DNA from: Circinella umbellata
Taxonomy: Eukaryota; Mucoromycota; Mucoromycetes; Mucorales; Lichtheimiaceae
Length of the DNA stretch: 64,000 bases
Direction: 5' to 3'
Assembly (NCBI GenBank): GCA_025093555.1
Contig: JAIWNF010000004.1
Span: 1,054,001 to 1,118,000, forward strand
In this document: positions 1 to 11,459 of the stretch, piece after piece
Layout of the letters: each line of letters begins with the position of its first letter
How positions within the stretch are numbered: position 1 is the first letter of the stretch
Notes under the pieces: model-generated
What the model was told of the DNA's origin: nothing
The model's input: the letters and a program-made list of their open reading frames with translations, nothing else
Database searches by the model: none
Position numbers and translations under genes: made by a program

Positions 1-3000
1 ACCTTTGTTACACTTTGGTTCATCAAGATGACGCGACTGAACAACCTACTTTGCAAGATTTTCAACGAGCTCTCGAAAAAGGATCCGATGAAGTTCGTAT
101 TCAAACCATGCAAAAGTTACTCATCATCATGTTGAACGGGGATCCTATGGAAAAGCTTTTGCTTCATGTGATTCGTTTTGTTTTACCATCCAAGAATAAA
201 CAGCTTAAAAAGCTGTTGCATTTTTATTGGGAAATTTGCCCAAAGACCAAACCTGATGGGAAACTTAAGGAAGAGTTTATTCTTGTGTGGTAAAGTTATT
301 TTTAATATAATAGATATACGTTTTATTATGAGATATCAACAACAACAACAATAATAATAATAATGATAATAATAAATTTCTATAGTAACGCGTTAAGAAA
401 CGATTTACAACATCCAAATGAATATATACGTGGTGCTACACTTCGATTTTTGTGCAAGATCCGTGAAGCTGAAGTTTTAGAACCATTAATCGCTTCTGTT
501 AGAGCTTGTTTGGTAAATACTAATAGAAAAAACAAGATAACAAAACAAAAAAAAATATTGGATGAAAGAATATAACATATATCAATATAAAAAGTTACTT
601 CTTTTTTTTTCTATATGAATGTAGCTAACAAAAAAAAACTATCATATAGGAACATCGTCATTCATATGTTCGTAAAAATGCAGTATTTGCTATTGGATCG
701 ATTTATCGTCATTTTGACTTTTTGTTCCCTGATGCACCAGAAGTGATCCAAAACTTTTTGGCTGGTGTAAGTAAATAAATGGATATATATATATATATAT
801 ATCTATAAGCTTAGTATAGATAGGAATAGTTATAACTGAACTATATTTTTTATTTTTATCTTTCACAGGAAGCTGACATGTCATGTCGTCGTAATGCCTT
901 TGTTGTATTATGTAATATTGATCGACCTTTAGCTGTTGAATATTTGTTACAAGTATTCCCATTGGTTCCTCAATTTGATGAATTGCTTCAACTTGCTGTT
1001 CTCGAATTGATTCGCAAAGATAGCAAGGCTAATAGTGTCAACAAGGTTTGTCATTGTATTTGTTTTATTATCTTTTATGTATATTCGTAATCGAAGGTGG
1101 ATGTAATAATGTATTTTATGATTATATATTAGGGCGCTTATATTCGTTGTGTTTCTGAATTATTGACTGCTGCTTCGCACTCTGTTAAATATGAAGCTGC
1201 CAATATTCTCATGGTACTCACTTCCAATCCAGCTGCTGTTAAGGGTAAGAATTTTTTTTTCTTCAAAAAGAAATGGAAGTGGAGGTGTGTAATTAGGTGT
1301 TTAATAAAATATGGATCATTTATTTATTTTTTAATTTTTATCATACAGCTGCTGCCACATGTTATATCGATTTGGTTGTCAAGGAAAGTGACAACAATGT
1401 CAAGTTGATTGTTTTGGATCGTTTGGATAATTTACTTTCTAAACAAGATCGTATGTTGGATGATCTTGTTATGGATATTTTACGTGTTCTTTCCAGTCCT
1501 GATATTGATGTTCGTCGCAAGGCTTTACGTATTGCCATGTCCTTGGTCTCTTCTCGCAACGTACAAGAAGTTATTCTCTTCCTTAAAAAGGAATTGGTCA
1601 AGACTCACGATCAAGAATATGAAAAGAATACCGAATATCGTCAATTATTAATCCAGTCCATCCATTCATGTGCTGTTAAATTTTCAGAAGTTGCAGCTAA
1701 TGTTGTTCATGTTTTGATGGAGTTCTTGGGCGATTCCAACAATCCTTCTGCTGTGGATGTCGTTTCTTTTGTTCGTGAAGTCATGGAAAAATTCCCAGGC
1801 TTACGTCGTTCCGTTTTGGACAAGTTGTTGGAAACATTTATGGATATGAAATCTGGCAAGGTATTCCGTGGTGCACTTTGGATTATTGGTGAATATTGTC
1901 AAGATGCTCAAGAAATTGATGAAGCATGGCAACAAATTCGTTCGGCTCTTGGTGAGATTCCTATTTTGGCTTCCGAACAACGATTGTTGGAATCAGCCGA
2001 AGATGAAGAACAACAAGAAAATGAAAAGAAAGAAGAAAACAATACAAAGTCCGTGCCATCGGGTAATGCTGCTCCAAGACGTATTTTGCCAGATGGTACT
2101 TATGCTACAGAAAGTAGTTATACTGTTCAATCCTCTTCCAGTGCCAAACTTGACGCTGTCAAATCAGCATCTAAACCCCCTCTTAGAGGTAATTATCTTT
2201 TTCTTTTCATGAATATAATAATATTTATATAAACAAATAGGAAGGATAAATCAAACTAATGACACTACTATGTATTATTGTAATCTAGCTTTGTTATTGG
2301 TCAATGGTGATTATTTCTTGGGTACTGTATTGTCTACCACTTTGACCAAATTGGCTTTGCGATATAGTACTCTTGTATCAGATGCTGCCGCTGTCAATGC
2401 ACGTCGTGCAGAAGCTATGTTGATCATGACAAGCATCATTCGTGTTGGTCAAAGTCAATTTGTCACTCATAATATCGATGAAGATTCATATGATCGTATT
2501 ATGCAAGATGTTCGTGTTGTTGGTAACCGTCAACATGAAAAGATTATCGATAAGGTATATCTTGAAGATAGTCGTAACGCATTTGCCAAACAAATTCAGG
2601 CAGAAGAGGTAAATATCATTAATAATAATTAATTTAAAATAATCATAGTACTCTGAGGAGTGCAAAAATGAAATGAGGTTAGGAAAACTCAAATATCTAA
2701 AATATTTTATAGAAACGAGCAGCAGCTGAAAAAGAAAAAGACAAAGCAGTTGAAGTACAAGTGGATGATGCTATTGTATTTAGACAATTCTCTAAAAAGA
2801 CAAATGACACAGGCGTGGATGAGGTAACAAAAAACTAACGCTTTCCACTTTTTGGATTAAAAAAAAGCATCCGGATTGTTTTACTAATCTTTATCCACTT
2901 TGTATAGTATGAGCAAGATTTGGTACGTGCAACAGGTACCTTGGACGCTAAAGATGACTTGATGTCAAAGTTAAGTCGCATTGTCCAGCTTACTGGTTTC

Positions 3001-3832
3001 TCAGATTCTGTATACGCTGAAGCTGTTGTTAATGTACACCAATATGATATCTTGATGGGTACGTTGCTCTCTCTCGCTCTCCCTATTTAAAACCTCATAA
3101 AAAAAAGGGGAAATAGACTAACAACGTATTATAATGATAGACGTTTTGATTGTCAATCAAACCGCCGAAACCTTGCAAAATCTCACTGTGGAATTTGCCA
3201 CTTTGGGTGATTTGAAATTAGTCGATCGACCTGTCACTCACAATTTGGCCCCTCACTCGTTCTTAACTGTCAAAGCACCTATCAAGGTGTCTTCAACTGA
3301 AACAGGTGTTATTTTCGGTAACATTGTCTATGATTCTAACACAGCCAATGAAAACAGCTCTGTGGTTGTATTGAACGATATCCACATTGATATTATGGAT
3401 TATATTAACCCTGCCTATTGTACTGAGACACAATTCCGTAACATGTGGAGCGAGTTTGAATGGGAAAATAAGGTTAATGTTAACACCAATATTTCCGACT
3501 TGCGTGTATACCTTAAACATATCATGGATTCGACCAATATGAGTTGTTTGACTCCAGAAAAACAGCTTGAAGGTGATTGTGGATTCCTTTCAGCCAATAT
3601 GTACGCACGAAGTATTTTCGGTGAAGATGCTTTAGCCAATTTGTCGATTGAAAAGCCAGGTGAAGGTCCTATTGCTGGTCATATTCGTATTCGTAGCAAG
3701 ACACAAGGCATTGCATTGAGTTTAGGTAAAAATATATAGATATTATTATTATATCTTTTTATTTGCAATATACTAATTTTAGGGTTTATTTTAGGTGATA
3801 AAATTACTTTGGCACAAAAAGCAGCTGCTTAA
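1..3832 (+). CDS. SEC26: Coatomer subunit beta (beta-COP), 5' partial
   Basis: Beta subunit of the COPI coat, which forms vesicles for Golgi-to-ER and intra-Golgi traffic. Eleven exons: 3-289, 386-512, 650-766, 869-1045, 1133-1244, 1349-2188, 2289-2608, 2713-2823, 2908-3058, 3141-3725, 3795-3832; all introns are GT-AG and the phases add up to 954 visible residues. The first in-frame residues, [10 protein letters not shown], match the beta-COP N-terminus a few residues after its usual start, so the initiator lies just left of the window and nearly the whole protein (about 950 residues in animals) is present. The N-terminal adaptin-type HEAT repeats contain blocks such as [19 protein letters not shown] and [15 protein letters not shown]. 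The C-terminal appendage contains [15 protein letters not shown] and [17 protein letters not shown]. The stop is followed by an AT-rich 3' region facing ATP16. The family call is secure; the left edge is a window effect, not a truncation. Confidence 0.96.
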
Positions 3833-4279
3833 AAAAACATATATAATAATAATAAAAATATATACTATATTTCTTTTTTTCTGTTTAAATTATGTTGTTC
3901 TTGCTATTATTTTCTCTTTTTTCTTTTTTACCTGTCGGTTCGAATTTGTATTTATTTTATTATAACTAAAATGATTCCCGAGGGGTTGTTATATCTTTTT
4001 AATAACGAACTGTCAGATATAGATCTTCACCCTGTTACTACACTTTTTTTTAATGATATATAAAACTCACATTCCCTATCTTATACTCAAATGTTGCCAA
4101 TAACAATCCCCCCACACATACACACCTACACACACACACACATAGTCTTTGTCGCTCTACAACAAGTTACAACCCGTGTTGGTTATGTTTTATTAATAAT
4201 GGATCTTTTTGGTTTTTTGTTTATATATGCGATTTTTTGTTGTTGTTTGTTTTCAAATGGAAGGTGTTAAAAAACATGT
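3833..4279. other. Convergent intergenic region
   Basis: This is the shared 3' flank of SEC26 and ATP16. It is T-rich, with a short CA run near 4110-4143. I see no gene in it. Confidence 0.8.
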
Positions 4280-5222
4280 TTATTTGGACAAGGCAGATTG
4301 AATGGCTTCGTAAACTTCGACTTCGACCTTGGCAGCGGCCTTTTCAGCATCAGAACCAGCACCTTCAGCAATCTTTTGTGCTTCAGCAAGAGCAGTTTGG
4401 AGATTCTATTATATTATAATAAATAGGTATATAAAAATTATAAGTCGATTGTTTTTATTCCTACCACATCCTTTTATGTCTATTGGTGTTTTATTATAAA
4501 CGCGTTTTTTTTCAAAGAAAAATAGTTTACCTCAGGGGAGATTTCGTCCAAAGCAGCAGCTTCAACAGCGTTAATGTTCAAGGTAGAGTCAGGGTTGATG
4601 ATAGCAAAACCACCCGAGACTAAAATAATTACGTGATGCAAAAAAATAAATAAATATTATTTTAGTTTTTTGTATAATTATGGAGGATGTTCCTCATTTT
4701 CATCAGATATAATATAATACCCAATTTATTTAATAGCACATTATGTCTTCTTTCCTTTATTTTAAATAAAACTTACCAAAGAACTTCTTGGTGACATCAC
4801 CAGATTCGATGACTTCAACAATACCAGGGTTCAATTGTTCAATGGTAGGAACGTGGTTGGCAAGGATACCCATGTCACCAGAAGTGGCGGCCAAGTTGAC
4901 TTGTTGAACATCAGTTGACTTGTAAAGAGCCTTGTGAGGCAAGACAAAGGTCAAACGAAGCTTATCAGCAACAGGGGCTTCAGTGGCATAGCTTCTAGCT
5001 ATAATAATAACAATAATATAATATAACGTTAAGAATTCGTACTCGAGTTTTGTTTGTTTTGCTTTTTTTGTTTTTCCTTTTTTTTTCCAGATTCTTTTTG
5101 TAGAATTCACGAAAAAAAGAAAATTTCGTTTTCTTGTTTGTTGAATAATATAATTAATAAAAAAACTAATTACCCAAGGCAGGTCGAATGGCGGCGCGAG
5201 CAGAGCGAGCGAAAACGTTCAT
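4280..5222 (-). CDS. ATP16: Mitochondrial F1 ATP synthase subunit delta
   Basis: Delta subunit of the F1 central stalk (equivalent to bacterial epsilon), which couples rotor turning to ATP synthesis in the mitochondrial matrix. Four exons on the minus strand: 5174-5222, 4777-4998, 4531-4619, 4280-4405, giving 161 residues, a usual length. The start MNVFARSARAAIRPALG is a typical Arg/Ala-rich mitochondrial presequence. The mature part opens with YATEAPVADKLRLTFVLPHK and contains the family hallmarks GDMGILANHVPTIEQL and PGIVEVIESG, followed by SGGFAIINPDSTLNINAVEA. The C-terminal part is the expected two-helix hairpin rich in Ala and Glu. The gene converges on SEC26 and has a CRE-type element about 110 bases upstream of its start. 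All splice sites are canonical and in phase. Confidence in identity is very high. Confidence 0.96.
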
Positions 5223-5333
5223 GGTTTTGAGAGGGACGAAAAAACAAGTTTAGAAAAAATGGTTTTTGAAATTTTTTGTGAACCGTTTAGTTGCCAGGCC
5301 ATATCCTTACCCCCGCTAAGCTCCTAGGGTTGT

Positions 5334-5349
5334 TGACGTCAGACGTCAC
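5334..5349. promoter_or_regulatory. CRE/ATF-type palindrome plus overlapping half site
   Basis: The sequence TGACGTCAGACGTCAC contains one perfect 8-base CRE palindrome (TGACGTCA, 5334-5341) followed directly by a second GACGTCA. It lies about 110 bases upstream of the ATP16 start codon, in an otherwise AT-rich stretch. bZIP factors of the ATF/CREB group bind this palindrome. Regulation of ATP16 through it is an inference. Confidence 0.5.
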
Positions 5350-6128
5350 AATTTTTTTTTGCGGTCCGGGCTTGAATATATTTTTTTTACTAGTCCCGAA
5401 ATAAGTTGAAAAATTGTAACAGTGGATAGCGAATATCCTCAAAGCTATCAACCAAAAAGTAAACTTTATTGAATTAATGAATAGCAATAGTAAACAATAG
5501 TTTTACAACAGCTGTCAATAATATGATTAATATTTATACAAGTTAAAATTTTTGTAATTTTATTTTATATAAAAGTTCGATTAGATGAATATCATGTATG
5601 GATAAAATTTAGGATTTATATCACTTATTCAGCAATTTATAGTGATTTTATATATATGTTAGAAAGCTGATTATGTCCAGAATATATAATATATTCCTTT
5701 TTTCCCAACATTTGTGGATCTCAGTCATAAGTGGGAAGCATCTGATTTTTACAATTATGCATGAAATATTTTTTTTTATTCACAATAAAGCGTTGTTTTA
5801 TGCTGTGTGACCTACAGCAGGAATACTACATTTTCAGTCATAAAATTCGCCTGATGTTTTATTGTACAAATATACTATTATAGTGTTAATCTGAAGAAGA
5901 TATCCAAAATGGTCTGTTGATTAAAGTGGTTACTAAATAAGATGTTTCAAAATGTAATACATATGTAAGGTCTATTTATAACATGTCATAAGCCTCATCT
6001 ACTAAACTATCTAATGATAGTTATAGAACGAAGGTAATGATAAAATATATTAACGGACAGGGAGCAAGTAAAAAAAAAAAAGTCTGCGCTGAGCAAACTT
6101 TTATTCTCTTATAATATTTCGGTTTCAT

Positions 6129-6131
<3 letters not shown>

Positions 6132-6170
<39 letters not shown>

Positions 6171-6177
6171 TAGTTTT
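6132..6177. repeat. CT dinucleotide run in a 5' flank
   Basis: A 46-base pure CT run lies about 110 bases upstream of the adenylating enzyme start. Pyrimidine-rich tracts are common just upstream of fungal start codons, so it may belong to the core promoter or 5' leader. Confidence 0.7.
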
Positions 6178-6288
6178 AATCCTACGTACATCAACAACAA
6201 TATCCTTGTCGCTGTAACTTAACAAATTCTCAACAGAAATTTCTTTTCCCGTTATACATAGATCAAGGATCAAGACTGTCTAAATATT

Positions 6289-8522
6289 ATGAAACAGCAT
6301 AAATATAAGAATCCCACTGAAATGTCACATACAGAATATGATTCACTTCTACAAGCTTTCAAATTACATGCTGAATACCATAAAAACAGAACACTTGTTC
6401 GCTACTATTATCATTCAGAATCAAGTTCAAAATCCGAAATTAAAACTTTAACGTATAACCAAGTTGACAAGATTACTGACTACTTGGCAAAAGAATGGAA
6501 AGAAATCATTCCATCATCATCATCCATTCCCGGGCAACAACGACCACAATGCATAGTTACTCTTATCGACAACTCACTGCAATCCATACTTGCATTTTTT
6601 GCTATTTTGAAGCTTGGTATAGCGTATCTTCCCATTCGAGATTACTATAATGAAGAAGTAATTGCTCATCTTCTTGAACAAAGCAATACAACTTATATAA
6701 TTGCTTCCAAGATATATCGTGAAGAGGCATTCAAAGCAATTGAAATATTACACCAAGCGAAAAAAAGCAAGGAAGGATATCAGTCTGAAATTGGAGTTAA
6801 AATTTGGGATGATTTCGATATCGATCAACTTGCTATTTTAACAACTGAACCAGCAGAACAACTCCAAATAAAAAATATGAACCATCACACCAATAGTATT
6901 GAGTACTTTGAATTATCCGGTGGTTCCACAGGCAAGTATCCAAAAATTATTCGTCGTACTGCTCAACAATTTTTATATAGTATGATGGAAACAATGGTGA
7001 GCCCAATAAGACAACAACAGCAAGAAAATAACGGAGAAGAAAAACGATGGTTGGAATCCGACGATGTTGTTTTGTTCACATCAAATATAAATGTAGGATC
7101 TATGATCTGTATGTATTGTATTAATTGTTATTACTATCAGTGGCATGTTATAAAAGTTATCTTCAATATATATATATAGTACTTAAATTTCTTTTGATAA
7201 CTTATCATAATACACAATTATAATCATTTATACATGTATAGCCAAATTATTTGCCTGTATATTTGCCGGTGCCAGTATCATTGTGTTTTATCAAAGTTCA
7301 TCACCTACGGTACATGAAATTATTACTGCTGTAGAAATATGTAAACCCTCTATCATGTTTGGCCCACCGACCGTCCTCGAGAAATTGGCCATATACCTTT
7401 TGGAAAAAGAAGAGAAAGCGAATTCTTTGCATGAGCAACCAGTGATTGATAATGTCTTTGAATCAGTTAAAGTATGTTTGTTTGCTGGTGCTCCACTTCG
7501 ATTGTGGGTTGGTAATTTTCTTCAATCAAGAGGATTAAATGTGCGAGCAATATATGGACTAGCAGGTTTGTTCTTTTTTTTTTTGTCATCGTACATATAC
7601 ATAAAACAGGGCTCTATGTACTAGAGTTTATAATATAACCAGTTTATTATTGTACTAACCAGTTTTTTTTGTTACGTATATTTATATAACTTAGAAACTG
7701 GAGGTGTTAGTGTTTATAACAACCTCTGCTTGAACCAGTATAAACAGTGGAATAGTATTAAGTTTTCTGATGCTCATATGAACCATTTATCATTTGAACC
7801 ACTCGATAGTAATATTGATAACAAATTTTATCATCTTGTCATTCGTAATACACACGCCGGGCTTGCTACTGATGCTGCTAATCGACCCAATGGTGATATG
7901 GCTACTAAAGACTTGTTTAAAAAAGATACAGATGAATCTGGTGATTACTGGTGGACACATTCTGGAAGAATGAATGATATATTTATAATGTAAATACCCA
8001 TACTAATACTATATTTAGCAATAGTAATTTCGAGTATACGTTAATGTAATATATGTATTTAAAATTAGGAAAGATGAATGTAACGGAACGAACCCGATAC
8101 TCATAGAATATGAAATGTACAATGAGCCCATAATTGCAAAGTGTATACTAATTGGCAAAAACAGAAGACGCACTGCAATTTTAATTGAACTCACTGATAA
8201 TAAAACAATTAACAAGTGTTCTACATCAGAAGAAATGTTCACTAAAGGTATTATGTCCATTGAATTACGATGAAAATTTATATACTATATGAATATAAAT
8301 AATATTAATAATAAGGACACTATCTATTCCTTAGTATACAATGCTGTCCATCGAGCTAATAGGCTTCTGTCAAAGCACAATGCCATTCAGGTACCCGACA
8401 TGGTATACATATTACCTGTTAAAAAGCATTTACCATTAACAGGAAAAGGAACGGTTAGTCGCAGTCAAGCAATGGATGAATTTCATCAAGATATTGAACA
8501 AATGTACAGAAAAACATTATAA
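6289..8522 (+). CDS. Stand-alone adenylate-forming enzyme (ANL superfamily, NRPS-like A domain)
   Basis: Five exons (6289-7108, 7242-7565, 7695-7989, 8069-8247, 8335-8522) give 601 residues. Members of this superfamily activate a carboxylic acid with ATP to an acyl-adenylate. Visible core motifs are A3 (FELSGGSTGKYPKIIRRT, about residues 207-224), A5 (IYGLAETGG, about 377-385), an A7-like segment in which the usual TGD is replaced (WTHSGRMNDIF, about 468-478) and A10 (LPLTGKGTVSR, with the expected catalytic Lys at about 577). The layout most resembles adenylation domains of fungal NRPS-like acid reductases, but the protein ends about 25 residues after A10, with no carrier or reductase domain in the downstream sequence. 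The last intron uses the AG at 8333-8334; the nearer AG at 8314-8315 would shift the frame. The substrate cannot be read from sequence; an acyl-CoA ligase is the main alternative. Confidence 0.85.
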
Positions 8523-10880
8523 ATAACTGTTTCAGTTACGAGATTGCATTATGTAATTAATAATATATGGAAAATACGTATTAGATTAGGAGTTGTCTTT
8601 TTATATACATTTGGGCTTTTTTTTATTTGGTCTACATTCCTTACAACCTTTGAATAGGCCATTCTTTTTAACTTTATTTTCCCTTTTTATCCTTTTATAT
8701 AATAATAAATGTTTCAATTATTTTATTACTGCAATAAGCATTTTACTGTATGTTTGATATAACCTCTTATATCTTGATCAAAATAATTGTATCGATTACA
8801 TCTACAGATACTCGTGTTGTGGAATAAATTGTTTTCATGGTACATTCATTCAATGACTCTTTGGTAGTATGTACTCGTCTTAATAATATTATATAAGTTT
8901 TAAAACTTAGAGCAAGAGCAGTTCTTAATTACAACACATATTCAGTACCCAAATGTGACATTCATAGATCTTTCAGCAAGAATGCATATAAGAATGTTTA
9001 TAGCTTTTTATAAGAAAGGTGTAAGGAAGAGCATGAGTATTATCCTAGTGAAGCGAGTTAGGAATTGAAAATTTCGCGGGACAAATACAGTGTATCAAAT
9101 ATATTTAGTTGATACAAATAGAGGGTTAATAAGGTAAATCAAGTTGAAACGATTTAACTAATATAGTTTGATTCTTATTTGCAGTTATACTACTACTACT
9201 ACTTCAAAAAAAAAAAAAGAATAGCTCAGCTTTTGATTTTGATCGATATTTATCAATATGAGTTTTTAAGTGATGTTTTATTAAATAAATGTTAGCTTAA
9301 GTTAATAATGTGAGATATGACACCATTTTTTTTTTCATTGAAATAAAAAAAAAGTCAATGGCTATCAAAAATACTGTAATAAGGAAGATGTTCTTCCAGG
9401 TTTGAAGAAGGATCATTAAAAACTTTACTTACCTTCAGATCCTCCACTGTTCAGATCACAAAGTCTTGTTTAGTCATTAACCCTTCTAGTTCGAGTTATG
9501 TCAAAATGTACCCTACTCGATGTATATAATGTCAGTGGTATAAAAAATGTATCAACTACTGTAAAATAATGACTGTATGAAGCTATCTGTAAAAAAAAAC
9601 AGTTTAAGAAGAAGGTGCAAAAGAAAGAAGAACCTTCTAGAAAATGATAGGCTGTAACTATTATCAGTAATATCAGAATCTGATTTTGAGGACCATCATC
9701 ATGCTGTTTCTTAGGTATCATATTCATAATAGAGAAAAAAAATAACACACCTTGAATGCTTTGAGCTGGAATTCATTTATTTTATTTTCCAGTTTAAAAT
9801 AAAATAACAATACCTATTTCAAAACAAGGCAAGATCCTGAAAGGTAAATGACATCCCTTTACTTTGTAAACTTTATATAAATTAAAATGACGCAATTGCT
9901 GACAAAAGAACAACAATAGTAAAAAAAAAAATCAGTTGGTGTTAAACTTTTATATATTCTTGCCTAAATTAAAATCACTATCGTTTCTATATTGTCGAAT
10001 ATAGCACATAGTAAATTAAAGATATACTTTTCTTCTATATAACCTACCTCCTCCGAGTTGTGAATTTTTATAGTGAACAGATGTTTTACTTATTAGATCG
10101 ATAGTAATATCAAGCACTGGTATGATATTTAGCACTAATATACTTTTCCAAGTTAAAATATCAAGTTATTTTAATGGTGTATACGACAACAAGTATTATT
10201 GGTCTTTGAAAAAAACTTAGCGCTGAATAAAGTATTTCAAAACAATATGTTGTAAGAATGGTAATATTGAAAAAAAAAAAAACGATCGACGCCCAACTTT
10301 TGTTTTCAAACTAATTGATTATACATTAAGTTCAACAACAACAATCCCCATTTTGGTAATACCGGATTCTTTTTAATCTAGCTAAAAATTAACATGATCT
10401 AAACATGAAAACTGAAGCACATATTCTAGACATATAACAATCCATTGCTGCATAGTTAAATATAATAAATCAACTGACACAATTAATAAAACAGTAAAAC
10501 TTAAATGAATAAATGAAAGAAAGAAAGAGGGAGAGAAAAAAAACTATTTATGTTCAAATTGAAAAAATAAAATAGTAACATCTAAGGATAAATGTCATTA
10601 CACACACACATATTACAGAGAGACAGAGTAATGAAGCACTTTCCAAGCCCCTCACACAAAAATGACCTTTTTTTTTTTTTGCTGCACTAGAATTAAAAAT
10701 CCTCCGATCCATAAACAAACAAACAAAAATGCATGCATGATTTTTTTTTTGTTGCTTCAAGTTGCCAAAATGATATTTTATTATTGTTGTACGTAAACTA
10801 TTAAGTACAATTAGATATTTCAAATTCGGGATTGCCTTTTTTCGTTTTTCTTTATTTTGTTTCTCGTTACATATTCAATA
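8523..10880. other. Gene-poor intergenic region
   Basis: This 2.36 kb AT-rich stretch has many A and T homopolymers. I found no supportable gene. A good minus-strand splice donor (AAG|GTAAGT) occurs near 9430, but no coding exon of recognisable content surrounds it. Confidence 0.6.
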
Positions 10881-11428
10881 ATGCCTTTTCTGACAGCGGT
10901 CCGCCGACGTAGTTCTTATTCACGTATTCGTATTCGTAATCATAATCATAGCAATAATAGGAATACTATTCAATCATTATTATTATTCTTATTACAGCAA
11001 CGTTTTATTACATGCAATAGTGTTAAATCACTTTGTTATCATCATGTTAAAATTCGACGACCTGTAGAAACAACCACAATAAAAGAAAAATCTACTCGGC
11101 GTTACACAACATCAACTAATAACACAGAAACAACAATAACAGGAAATATGAAAAATAAGAATCAGAATAAAAAGAAAATAATAACTCGTCGTGGGTTATG
11201 GGCATTAGGAGGATTTATAACAATAAGTGGTGCTGTTTATTTCTTACGTCGAGATATTGAATATACTGATATAGCACGTGGTGCACATGAAACAGTACCT
11301 ACCTTAGCTTTACATCCAAAAGCAGGTGGTGCAAAAGATTTGCCTATTGTCACTCATCAATTAGATGATGATAATCCAAAGGCATTAGAAAAATTAAATA
11401 AACCACGCATTGTAATTTTGGGTGGAGG

Positions 11429-11459
<31 letters not shown>

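Larger units (their letters stand above)
5223..6288. other. Divergent promoter region between ATP16 and the adenylating enzyme gene
   Basis: This 1.07 kb lies between two divergent genes. It holds a palindromic CRE-type site near the ATP16 end and a CT run near the other end, each listed separately. I see no supported gene in between. Confidence 0.7.

Noticed and set aside
4237..4419. Plus-strand open frame beginning MLLFVFKW
   Set aside because: It is antisense to the last ATP16 exon and has no leader or domain.
8248..8334. Apparent frameshift at the last intron of the adenylating enzyme when the AG at 8314-8315 is used
   Set aside because: The next AG (8333-8334), preceded by a pyrimidine-rich tract, keeps phase and leads straight into VYNAVHRANR, so no frameshift is needed.
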